Assembly: GCA_021778375.1 (NCBI GenBank)
Contig: JAJYCM010000012.1
Location: 1 to 23,443 of the forward strand
Direction: 5' to 3'
DNA: 23,443 nucleotides
Source of the DNA: Bacteroidota bacterium
Lineage (GTDB): Bacteria > Bacteroidota > Ignavibacteria > Ignavibacteriales > Ignavibacteriaceae
Below, piece by piece: positions 16,653 through 23,443 of this stretch (positions within the stretch are counted from its first letter, which is position 1; the number at the start of each line of letters is the position of its first letter). The notes beneath the pieces were generated by a model. The model ran no database searches, was not told the origin of the DNA, and was given only the letters and a program-made list of their open reading frames with translations. The position numbers and the translations under genes are program-made.

Positions 16653-16786
16653 CTAATTGCTTCTTAAATAAATAACAAGTTGAGGGAGATTTATTAATGC
16701 AAGAATTTCAGTTATTCTGCAAAATGCATTCAATTATAATATCCATTACAGAATTCTAACATCATTGCCATAAATTATTATCGCAC

Positions 16787-16805
16787 ATAACGGACTTGCC
16801 GTTAT
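16787..16805. repeat. Short inverted repeat downstream of the toxin-antitoxin pair; contains direct-repeat copy 1
   Basis: ATAACGG-ACTTG-CCGTTAT forms a 7-bp stem with a five-base loop just after the antitoxin stop. The ten bases ATAACGGACT at 16787-16796 recur at 17476-17485 beyond the toxin gene. Confidence 0.5.
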
Positions 16806-16814
16806 ACCGCTGCT

Positions 16815-17084
16815 CTATGTTTGTGTAGATTTTAATTTCCCTTTATTATATTTATGAATTATACTGGAAATTAATGTTTGGTAGGGAATTCCTTCTTCTA
16901 CTGCCTTTACTTGTATATCGTGATAATCTTTTGAAGTTAAGCGAATATTTATTCTTTTGCTTTTAGATATACTTTCCTTTGCAGCTTTCACATAAACTTT
17001 TTGGTCTTTCTTTTTAATAGGCTTCCACTCACCTTTTTCATAAGACTCAATTAACTCTTTTTCTTCTTTATCTAAATATTTCAT
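16815..17084 (-). CDS. CopG/ribbon-helix-helix-like antitoxin
   Basis: This 89-aa protein has a charged N-terminal half (toxin-contacting in related systems) and a C-terminal ribbon-helix-helix-like part: RINIRLTSKDYHDIQVKAVEEG, followed by a second helix around IPYQTLISSIIHKY. This is the pattern of CopG-type antitoxins of type II toxin-antitoxin pairs, which bind the toxin and repress their own promoter. The ATG is two bases after the toxin stop, and its AAGGAAG ribosome binding site lies inside the end of the toxin gene, so the two are translated together. The order is toxin first. An inverted repeat follows the stop. Confidence 0.72.
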   Translation of the reverse strand: MKYLDKEEKELIESYEKGEWKPIKKKDQKVYVKAAKESISKSKRINIRLTSKDYHDIQVKAVEEGIPYQTLISSIIHKYNKGKLKSTQT

Positions 17085-17086
17085 TT

Positions 17087-17365
17087 CTAATCTTCCTTAT
17101 TTAAATATTTGTTAGTCGCTTCTCTGCTTGGGTAAATTGTCTTCAGAAAATACTTTTCTTCATCTTCAACAAATGGAACAACGTATGCATAATCTCTGAC
17201 TTCTACTATAAATATTCTTTGACCAGGATATTTTTGTTTATTTGGATGCTCAACTACTTCTAACAATTTGTTATTTGAAAGTGATAATACAATCTCTTCA
17301 AAAGAAATATTTCTTGTTTCTTTTAAGAGATTATTTTTATCCTCGTCCCAAGCAAAATATTTCAT
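17087..17365 (-). CDS. BrnT-like toxin of a type II toxin-antitoxin pair
   Basis: This 92-aa protein starts YFAWDEDKNNLLKETRNISFEEI, which matches the opening of BrnT/RelE-like toxins (F-x-W-D-x-x-K-N ... R-x-I-S-F-E-E). It continues with a beta-rich core (GQRIFIVEVRDYAYVVPFVED) and ends FLKTIYPSREATNKYL, where the toxins typically carry their C-terminal R-x-A-T helix. Members of the fold are ribonucleases that stop translation; the activity here is inferred. A ribosome binding site (AAAGGAA) stands nine bases before the ATG. It is followed immediately by the antitoxin. The pair is isolated from the flanking genes by gaps and lies between two copies of a 10-bp direct repeat. Confidence 0.72.
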   Translation of the reverse strand: MKYFAWDEDKNNLLKETRNISFEEIVLSLSNNKLLEVVEHPNKQKYPGQRIFIVEVRDYAYVVPFVEDEEKYFLKTIYPSREATNKYLNKED

Positions 17366-17414
17366 TTGTCGAGTTTCCTTTTTGTGTGCCTATTTAACGC
17401 AAATAAAAATTAAC

Positions 17415-17446
17415 AAAGCATCATGATTAAATCAAGTCATTGCTTT
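17415..17446. terminator. Possible weak terminator hairpin between the fusion gene and the toxin gene
   Basis: AAAGCA at 17415-17420 pairs with TGCTTT at 17441-17446, with partial inner pairing. On the - strand, the direction of the 1532-aa gene, the hairpin is followed by GTTAATTTTT. The loop is large, so it is weak evidence. Confidence 0.3.
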
Positions 17447-17475
17447 TTTATTTAAAAAGCAGTATTTGATACGGT

Positions 17476-17509
17476 ATAACGGACTCTTAATTCCAGCGCC
17501 AATATTGGC
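17476..17509. repeat. Direct-repeat copy 2 and adjacent 12-bp palindrome
   Basis: ATAACGGACT at 17476-17485 repeats the ten bases at 16787-16796 in the same orientation. Thirteen bases further is the perfect palindrome GCCAATATTGGC (17498-17509). The two copies bracket the toxin-antitoxin pair, which suggests a former insertion boundary or a recombination site. Confidence 0.45.
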
Positions 17510-17548
17510 AACACGGGTAAAAAATCATCGTAGAGCTTTAAACATTTA

Positions 17549-20500
17549 TTATTTTAAAATTCTAACGAAACCGCCATAACGATTGTTGGGTCTGAAATTT
17601 AATTTTTGAAAGAATACCTTTAAGTAAAAATGTGTGGTGACTGTTTTAATCCCATCAGAACTTAATCTTGCACATAAGTCTTCTATAAGCTTTCCTGCAA
17701 GACCGCGACTACGGTATTGCCTTGCGATTTCAATTCCTTCAATTTGAGCAATTTTTGGAAAGAGTAATTTATAACATAAACCGCCCACAATTATGTCTTC
17801 ATTGTCGTTATCAACTATTAGTAAATAATGGAGATCATTTTCAATCTTTAAAGGATAATTATCAAGAATAAATAATTTGTAAAGACCGCCGGTTTCCGAT
17901 GGAGTAACCGGTTTCCTAATAGAGTAAGTTAATCCTAAAGAGTCCTTAATCTTTGTTTTGATTACAAGCTTTGAGCTTTCTTCTTCACCGCTCGCAGATA
18001 GTTCCAAATTAGAATTATAAGATAATTTTGGGAAGGCAATTTTGTTAAAAACTTCTTTATCGGTTTTATCTGTTAGCAATTCGAGCAATTCTAATAATTC
18101 CAATCTTTTAACGGCAGGTTGATCCGGAAATTTATTTAGCGAAAAAATAAGTTTGTCAAACAAAGACAAAATATTTTTGGGGTAAAAAGAAAAATAAGTT
18201 TCTTTGTAAAAAGCGTATCTCATCACTTCCGGATATTTTTCTAACCGGTATACAGTAAACATATTATTTACAAACTCCGCCTTTGCTTTTTGTGTAACCA
18301 TAGGATCTTCGTTCAACCAATTCCTGTAATCATGGATGGCGCTTGAAACGAAGGAATTTATAAACGGCTGTGACGTTAATTTTTCTAAATAAGGGTCTAT
18401 TCTTTCAACCAATTCCCTGGTCACGGAGTTTATAGATTTATTTTGAAATTCATTTTTAACGTTTTTGAGGAATGCAATCCCTTCTTCCAATCCGAGACCT
18501 TCCAAACAGGAATCAAAAATCCATTCTGTATAAATATAGTCTTTGCTTTGAGGGTAATTTGAAATTGTTTGTAAATAAAAATTATTGAATAGCGATTCAA
18601 CTAATTCAGCAGAACTTGAGTAATTATGCCAACCGCTAATAGACAATATCTTTGTGCCCTCTTTGAAATAAGGTTCCTGGACAACTACGTTTGAGGGAGA
18701 AATATAACCGGGGATTACTTCGTAATTGCTGTTCTTTAGTAAAACGAAAAATGCAGTCATGCCTCTTCTAAATAAAATCTCCCATTCGCTTATATAATAA
18801 TTGTTTTGTGAGAAATTACTTATAGAAGAAAGCTGGCGAATCTTTTCCCAAACAGTAAGATCATTTATGAAATCAAATGAAATTACTCCCAAGGTCGATC
18901 TGAAATTACCAAGCTTTGGCAGAACATATCCACCCGAAGATTTTTGTGCAATTTTAATCATCAAATAGATTGTATCTAAAACCTTTTTTCTTGTTATATC
19001 CGGAGTAATCAAAATTATAAAATCATAATGATTGAAATTTTTCTTATTAATACTTAAGCGGTATAAGAATCGTTTCTTTGAAGCGCTAAGCTTTGTAATG
19101 TATATTCCATAATCGCTTACCTCGTTTAGGTTAAAATTATCTTCATCAAAAATTAAAAGGAAGGCCTCTTTTAAAAAAGTAGACGTAAACAGAATGTTCT
19201 CAATACGTTCAACTTCTTTAACGGAAATAGTATCCTGGAAAACGATTTTATTCTGCCAATTTTCATGAATTTTTTCATATGAAGAAAGTTTAAGTCTAGT
19301 TTCAAACCATTGTGAAAGTTCTTTATAAAGCATTTTTGCATATTTTGAAATTCTCATGTCCTGCTTATGCAAAATCCAATTGATCAATTCAGTTCTTATT
19401 AAAGGATAAGAAGCTGGATGATGATAAGCATATTTTGTTATTAAATCCAAAATAAGTTTGAATTGTGAAATAGCTATATCCGAGACCGGCCAATTTAATG
19501 TATTGCGATATGATTCCAATCTTTGCCTAATTGCACCTAAGCGAAATCCTTCCATTTTATCGAAGCTAATTTCCTCAATAATATTTTTACTCAAAAAAGT
19601 TTTACCGCTGTTTATAAAAGAAGGTAAATATCTGTTGAAATCAATTTGTGGTTGGTTCAAAAGTAGAATTTTATAGGCGTAACTTCTTACAGAAAACTTT
19701 GGATGGTTAGCAAGACATTCAAGACGTCTGCTGAGAAGATTTTCAACCTTGTGTTCAACATTTGGGAAAACGGATTCGATCTTTTTTAGAGATTCAAGAA
19801 TATCATTTTCCTGTCCAAACAATAATACCGTTATTACGTTATTTAAATCTTCAATGCCGATAGCGACATGAGAAATATTTACCGTCGAATTATTTTTATG
19901 ACTTTTATTATTACTTCCGAAATCAAAAAATATTTGCGATGATATATTTGAGAAATCCATTTCCCAATCTTCTTTACAAACCGCAAAATTTATCAAACTG
20001 CTATTCCCAACCCAAAGAATCGGCTGGCGAACGAAAATTCCCAGATCAATTGAATCTGACTTTATAACATATTCGAAATCGCCAATACGGGTTCTATTTT
20101 GAACGGGATTATCTATGATGGTTAAGAATATATTTTTATTCTTAATTAAAATTCCATTTGGCTTGCATTCAAAATCTTCTTCAGTTAAGCCAAGGTCTTT
20201 AAGTATCCACAAAGGAATTATTACTTTTTTTGTTCCGCATAAAATTCGCAAGTCTGATTTTTTATATAATTCATTAATTTCATGTTGAAAATTAGTTTCG
20301 ATAATTTTTCTTTTGAAAGTACCTTTTGGAGTAAGTTCCCCTTTGCTTTCTTCAAAATTTCTATTAATAATAGAAAACTTAACAATCCTTTCATATGCGC
20401 TTAAACCTAAATTAACTGAAGAGACAATAGAGCTAAAATAATCCCTTAACTTTCCTTGTGAATTAGCTTGGTTTATAAAAGGCTCATTATAATCAGGAAC

Positions 20501-22147
20501 AATTAGAAGCGTGTTATATGGCTTCATATCTCCCGCAACAAAGGCTCGCATTAAACCGGGTATATTTTCAAATTTCTTTTCGATAAAAGCAGGCGCAACA
20601 GTTTGTCCCTTGATATTTTTATAAATATCCTTAACGCGGTCGATGATAAATAAATAACCATTTTCATCTTGCTTAAACAAATCTCCGGTTGAAAGCCATT
20701 TTGTTTGTTGAGGACCAGCAGATAAATCGTCTAAATATTTTGCAATATATTCACCTGAAATTTGAAGCTCACCGTCATCTGTAAATTTTATTGAGACACC
20801 CGGTAGAGGTTTACCTACAGAATCTTTTATATATTTTCCGGGAGGAGTCATGCAAACTCCGCCGGTAGCCTCTGTCATTCCAAAGCCGCTGCAAAGATCA
20901 ATTCCGCTTGCATTAAAAAACCTAAAAACTTTTGGCTCCAAATATCCGGCTGCAGAAATTCCCCATCTTAAATTGTTTCCGACTAAACCGGAAAGCACGC
21001 TTTGTTTAGATTGAATATCTTTCTTTAGAATTATTTCTTCCCTAAATTTATCATAAATTTGATTCCACCTTAATGGAATGCTAACGAGACCAGTAGGATT
21101 AATTTCTTTCATTAAATTCATTAATGAATCAACATCGTTTTTACCTGCAAAAACATACGTTCCGCTCCAGAAAATTGCGCCCATCATTTCAAAATATCTT
21201 CCGAACGTATGAAATAAGGGAAGATAGCATAACAGAACTTCATTGTTACCTACCTTTGGCAAAACTGCTGCTCTTGCAAACCTTTTTGATAGAATATTGT
21301 GGTTTGAAAAGGCAACACCTTTCGGCATTCCAGTGCTGCCGGAAGTGAACATTACCGTAGATATTTCATCAAGCTGAAAATATTTTCTGTTCCCTAACAG
21401 TTTTTGAATTTCATCTTCATTAACGTTAGAAAGCATCGATTGATAGTTTATTATTCCTTCTTCCTTCGGCAATTCAGAAAGTCCGGTATAGACTATTAAA
21501 AAAAATGTTTCTGATTTTTCTCTGACTTTTCTTAAAATCTCCAGGCGCTTTTCTGAGTCGGTAACTACAATATTAAAATTAAGTTTGTTAAAGATGTGTA
21601 TGAGAGTCTCGATGTTAAAATGTATATGCAAAGGAGAAATAAAGATATCGTATGAAAGACAGGCTAAGTCGCAGCATGCTGTTTCAAGTGAATTATCAGA
21701 ATAAATTGCTACTTTTGGTTGAGAGTCTTTCAGCTTGAAAAATGAAACTGCAATATTTTTGAGAATAGAATCGATCCGTTTATAGGAATAATTATTTTTT
21801 ATTTTGTCGTTAAAACGGGAGAATAATATTTTATCAGGGTGAGTAGATACTCTCTGTTCAAATAGTTTTTGAAACGAATAGTCCGACATCTTGATAATTC
21901 TAAAAACAACCTCAGCCCAACGATATGTTTCATCAGTTTGACTTAGATTAAGAAGGAAAGCCGGGTATCTAGTCAAATCTAAAAACTTGTGCCATGTATC
22001 TTTTTCTATTTCGGAGGATTTATCAGAGGCAATAATTTCTTCGGCTGTTTTTAAGATCTCCTTTGCAAGTTGCGGTTCAATTAAATCTGGTAAAGTTGCG
22101 CCGGCAAGATTTAATCTCTCCTTAAAAGTAACCGTTAGTTCTTCCAT
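17549..22147 (-). CDS. Giant fusion: acyl-CoA-synthetase-like adenylating domain, unknown middle, C-terminal GNAT acetyltransferase
   Basis: This protein of about 1532 aa starts with about 95 helical residues and then a complete adenylate-forming (ANL) domain to about residue 620: P-loop TSGSTGMPKG (268-277), GFGMTEATGG (421-430), STGD (486-489), IIDRVKD, and the catalytic-lysine region LTPKGTFKRK (605-614). This set resembles long-chain fatty acyl-CoA synthetases. Residues about 640-1380 match nothing I know; the first half is helical and HEAT-like, and around 1147-1153 GYISPSN faintly resembles a kinase catalytic loop. The last 140 residues are a GNAT domain with EIARQYRSRGLAG (R1479-G1485). 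I prefer the ATG at 22147 because AAGGTGGG lies eight bases upstream; a TTG at 22186 would add 13 residues and overlap the preceding gene. The likely outcome is activation of an acid and acylation of an unknown target. Confidence 0.85.
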   Translation of the reverse strand: MEELTVTFKERLNLAGATLPDLIEPQLAKEILKTAEEIIASDKSSEIEKDTWHKFLDLTRYPAFLLNLSQTDETYRWAEVVFRIIKMSDYSFQKLFEQRVSTHPDKILFSRFNDKIKNNYSYKRIDSILKNIAVSFFKLKDSQPKVAIYSDNSLETACCDLACLSYDIFISPLHIHFNIETLIHIFNKLNFNIVVTDSEKRLEILRKVREKSETFFLIVYTGLSELPKEEGIINYQSMLSNVNEDEIQKLLGNRKYFQLDEISTVMFTSGSTGMPKGVAFSNHNILSKRFARAAVLPKVGNNEVLLCYLPLFHTFGRYFEMMGAIFWSGTYVFAGKNDVDSLMNLMKEINPTGLVSIPLRWNQIYDKFREEIILKKDIQSKQSVLSGLVGNNLRWGISAAGYLEPKVFRFFNASGIDLCSGFGMTEATGGVCMTPPGKYIKDSVGKPLPGVSIKFTDDGELQISGEYIAKYLDDLSAGPQQTKWLSTGDLFKQDENGYLFIIDRVKDIYKNIKGQTVAPAFIEKKFENIPGLMRAFVAGDMKPYNTLLIVPDYNEPFINQANSQGKLRDYFSSIVSSVNLGLSAYERIVKFSIINRNFEESKGELTPKGTFKRKIIETNFQHEINELYKKSDLRILCGTKKVIIPLWILKDLGLTEEDFECKPNGILIKNKNIFLTIIDNPVQNRTRIGDFEYVIKSDSIDLGIFVRQPILWVGNSSLINFAVCKEDWEMDFSNISSQIFFDFGSNNKSHKNNSTVNISHVAIGIEDLNNVITVLLFGQENDILESLKKIESVFPNVEHKVENLLSRRLECLANHPKFSVRSYAYKILLLNQPQIDFNRYLPSFINSGKTFLSKNIIEEISFDKMEGFRLGAIRQRLESYRNTLNWPVSDIAISQFKLILDLITKYAYHHPASYPLIRTELINWILHKQDMRISKYAKMLYKELSQWFETRLKLSSYEKIHENWQNKIVFQDTISVKEVERIENILFTSTFLKEAFLLIFDEDNFNLNEVSDYGIYITKLSASKKRFLYRLSINKKNFNHYDFIILITPDITRKKVLDTIYLMIKIAQKSSGGYVLPKLGNFRSTLGVISFDFINDLTVWEKIRQLSSISNFSQNNYYISEWEILFRRGMTAFFVLLKNSNYEVIPGYISPSNVVVQEPYFKEGTKILSISGWHNYSSSAELVESLFNNFYLQTISNYPQSKDYIYTEWIFDSCLEGLGLEEGIAFLKNVKNEFQNKSINSVTRELVERIDPYLEKLTSQPFINSFVSSAIHDYRNWLNEDPMVTQKAKAEFVNNMFTVYRLEKYPEVMRYAFYKETYFSFYPKNILSLFDKLIFSLNKFPDQPAVKRLELLELLELLTDKTDKEVFNKIAFPKLSYNSNLELSASGEEESSKLVIKTKIKDSLGLTYSIRKPVTPSETGGLYKLFILDNYPLKIENDLHYLLIVDNDNEDIIVGGLCYKLLFPKIAQIEGIEIARQYRSRGLAGKLIEDLCARLSSDGIKTVTTHFYLKVFFQKLNFRPNNRYGGFVRILK

Positions 22148-22155
22148 AGATTCTT

Positions 22156-22163
22156 CCCACCTT
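22156..22163 (-). promoter_or_regulatory. Ribosome binding site supporting the 22147 start
   Basis: On the - strand AAGGTGGG stands eight bases before the ATG at 22147 and just after the ArsC/Spx-family stop codon. It favours this start over the upstream TTG at 22186. Confidence 0.6.
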
Positions 22164-22164
22164 T

Positions 22165-22500
22165 TTATTTTATCCACTCTTTCCAAATCTCCGGCCTGTA
22201 TCCAATTGTAGCTATATTTTGATTGCGCACAACCGGTGTTTTAAATAAGAGAGGATCGCTAAGCAGTTCAAACATAATATCATAAACCATAAAGGCTAAA
22301 TTTCGTTTACGGAATTGAGTACCGTTTTTGTCAATCAAATCTTCCAAAGAAACAGAGCGCAATATATTTTCAAGCTCGCCTTTTGAAATTCCTTTTTCGG
22401 ATAGGTCTCTAAATTGAAATTGGATATTCCTCTCTTTAAAAAAGCGTTCGGCTTTTCGAGTATCACTGCATCTTTTTGTACCGAAAATTTGAATATTCAT
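22165..22500 (-). CDS. ArsC/Spx-family (YffB-like) thioredoxin-fold protein
   Basis: This 111-aa protein opens with NIQIFGTKRCSDTRKAERFF, the strand-loop-helix start of the ArsC/Spx/YffB family with a single cysteine C11 (C-x-x-T, so no redox CxxC pair). It continues through SKGELENILRSVSLEDLIDKNGTQFRKRN and ends with DPLLFKTPVVRNQNIATIGYRPEIWKEWIK, where PxxR is typical of the family's ligand-binding loop. Family members are arsenate reductases or redox or regulatory proteins; no arsenic genes are nearby, so arsenate reduction should not be assumed. The stop is 17 bases before the preferred start of the giant fusion gene, indicating cotranscription and probably coupled translation. Confidence 0.85.
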   Translation of the reverse strand: MNIQIFGTKRCSDTRKAERFFKERNIQFQFRDLSEKGISKGELENILRSVSLEDLIDKNGTQFRKRNLAFMVYDIMFELLSDPLLFKTPVVRNQNIATIGYRPEIWKEWIK

Positions 22501-22612
22501 ACTTGCATAAATTTATCTATTGAAAAATAGGAAAAATAATCGGGAATAATTCCCCCTAAGCATTTGCCTTTAAATTCAAAAATATAATATGGGAAATTTA
22601 TTAGAAAGTAGT

Positions 22613-23443
22613 TTATAGAAATGAAATTTCTTGTGTTCTCTTTGAGCGAGGAAACCTGCTTTTAATTCCGCCGTTTGCAATTACTGCTGTGCCGAGGATA
22701 TAGTCACGATACTTCACAACGCATTGTCCATCAAAGGGAGTATCTTTTCTGATTATTCCCCCTTCAAGATATTTCTTGAGATCGTCATGATTTTCAATTA
22801 CGTAGATTTTTTTTGAAATGTGTCTTTCAAGAACCTGTGCCGCTTGGGTGTGAAGAGTTATTTTATTTCCTTTATCAATAAGCCCAAATTTTGTTCCGAC
22901 CCTTTCGAAAAGCTCTAAATTATTTTCTTCCCATTTGTTGTTAACGAAATAGATATCATTTTTTTTCTTAAGAAATTTATAGTTTGATAGGATATTGTTT
23001 TCAATACCGAATTCTTCTTCGACCATTTCCAAAAGTTTTCTTACCTCTTTATGCCGGTGATCCAATAATCGTGTTACGCTCGATTTTAACTCCAAAAGAT
23101 CGGGCGAATTAGTTGTCCCGGTTTTCTTTAATTTCACGATAAAAAATCCGTCTGAATCAACTTCCCAAGGAACAATTCTTCGTGCCTTCGAAAGCGAAGG
23201 GTGAAAAATTTCACCATTGTAGCTCGTGAAAGCTTCTCTCGATTTAACGGGCAATTCGATCTCTTCAATTTCCACAGGGTATTTATGCAAGACTTTATGT
23301 ATAACATATTCATTTTCTTCGGGAGTAAGTGTGCAGGTTGAATAAACAATTTCTCCGCCGACTTTCGCCATTTTAATAGCAGCAATTAGTAATCGCAGTT
23401 GAAGTTCTCCAAGCCGCGCTACTCGTTCAAGCGACCACCAGTT
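22613..23443 (-). CDS. RNA cytosine-C5 methyltransferase, NOL1/NOP2/Sun (RsmF-like), C-terminal part (5' end cut by window)
   Basis: The frame is open to the last base of the window, so the gene starts outside it; the ATG at 23371 is internal. The 276 visible residues start with the end of the methyltransferase core (VARLGELQLRLLIAAIKMAKVGGEIVYSTCTLTPEENE), including the conserved Cys of the S-T-C-T motif. The first cysteine motif (PC) and the SAM-binding strands are outside the window. A C-terminal PUA-like RNA-binding part ends with GQCVVKYRDYILGTAVIANGGIKSRFPRSKR. The enzyme methylates C5 of a cytosine in rRNA or tRNA. The C-terminal PUA-like extension points to the RsmF type, but the target site cannot be told. 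It is separated by 112 bases from the next gene on the same strand. Confidence 0.9.
   Translation of the reverse strand, partial: NWWSLERVARLGELQLRLLIAAIKMAKVGGEIVYSTCTLTPEENEYVIHKVLHKYPVEIEEIELPVKSREAFTSYNGEIFHPSLSKARRIVPWEVDSDGFFIVKLKKTGTTNSPDLLELKSSVTRLLDHRHKEVRKLLEMVEEEFGIENNILSNYKFLKKKNDIYFVNNKWEENNLELFERVGTKFGLIDKGNKITLHTQAAQVLERHISKKIYVIENHDDLKKYLEGGIIRKDTPFDGQCVVKYRDYILGTAVIANGGIKSRFPRSKRTQEISFL

Noticed and set aside
16780..16810. A true integron attC site
   Set aside because: The inverted repeat is only 19 bases, the ends do not match RYYYAAC/GTTRRRY exactly, and no integrase gene is in the window. Kept only as a cassette-like hint.
18078..18110. LELLELLELL repeat in the fusion protein as a slippage site
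   Set aside because: Only three short units, with varied codons and no sign of frame disruption.
22165..22500. Arsenate reductase function for the ArsC/Spx-family protein
   Set aside because: The family fold is clear, but there is no ars operon or other arsenic gene nearby and the family has many other roles.

Overview
The window is AT-rich DNA that reads like a chromosome from the Ignavibacteria/Chlorobiota side of the Bacteroidota supergroup. That assignment is inferred from base composition, Lys/Asn-rich proteins, the mix of families and a Bacteroidota-type dispersed intergenic repeat; there is no rRNA marker. I see no tRNA, rRNA, CRISPR array, insertion sequence or replication origin. 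Genes are dense and both window edges cut a gene.

Left part (1-5738, all + strand): the end of a dienelactone-hydrolase-type enzyme, two aldo/keto reductases, a GNAT acetyltransferase, enolase (eno) with a strong intrinsic terminator, and a ten-helix EamA/DMT transporter. These look like metabolic and detoxification genes.

Envelope part (5748-13937): on the - strand lie a small pilin-like membrane protein and a membrane-anchored SGNH hydrolase with C-terminal TPR repeats. Divergent from them is a SurA/PpiC-type periplasmic foldase. After a repeat-bearing intergenic gap comes a compact + strand operon: NodU/CmcH-type carbamoyltransferase, SxtJ-family membrane protein, 52-aa DUF5989 protein, a 47-aa very basic protein, and a family 2 glycosyltransferase. 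The grouping suggests an undescribed route that carbamoylates, and perhaps deacylates or acylates, a surface or exported glycan.

Nitrogen part (14079-16030): an Lrp/AsnC regulator directly precedes type I glutamine synthetase (glnA), followed by a terminator.

Accessory part (16116-17510, - strand): a membrane HExxH protein whose 5' end is interrupted by an in-frame amber codon and lacks a usable start, then a BrnT-like toxin/CopG-like antitoxin pair lying between two copies of a 10-bp direct repeat. This is the most mobile-looking stretch.

Right part (17549-23443, - strand): a giant (about 1532 aa) fusion of an acyl-CoA-synthetase-like adenylating domain, a long unrecognised middle and a C-terminal GNAT acetyltransferase, closely preceded by an ArsC/Spx-family protein. 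The last gene is a 5'-truncated RNA m5C methyltransferase of the RsmF/NSUN type. The fusion protein and the carbamoyltransferase-SxtJ-DUF5989 operon are the two best candidates for undescribed systems.
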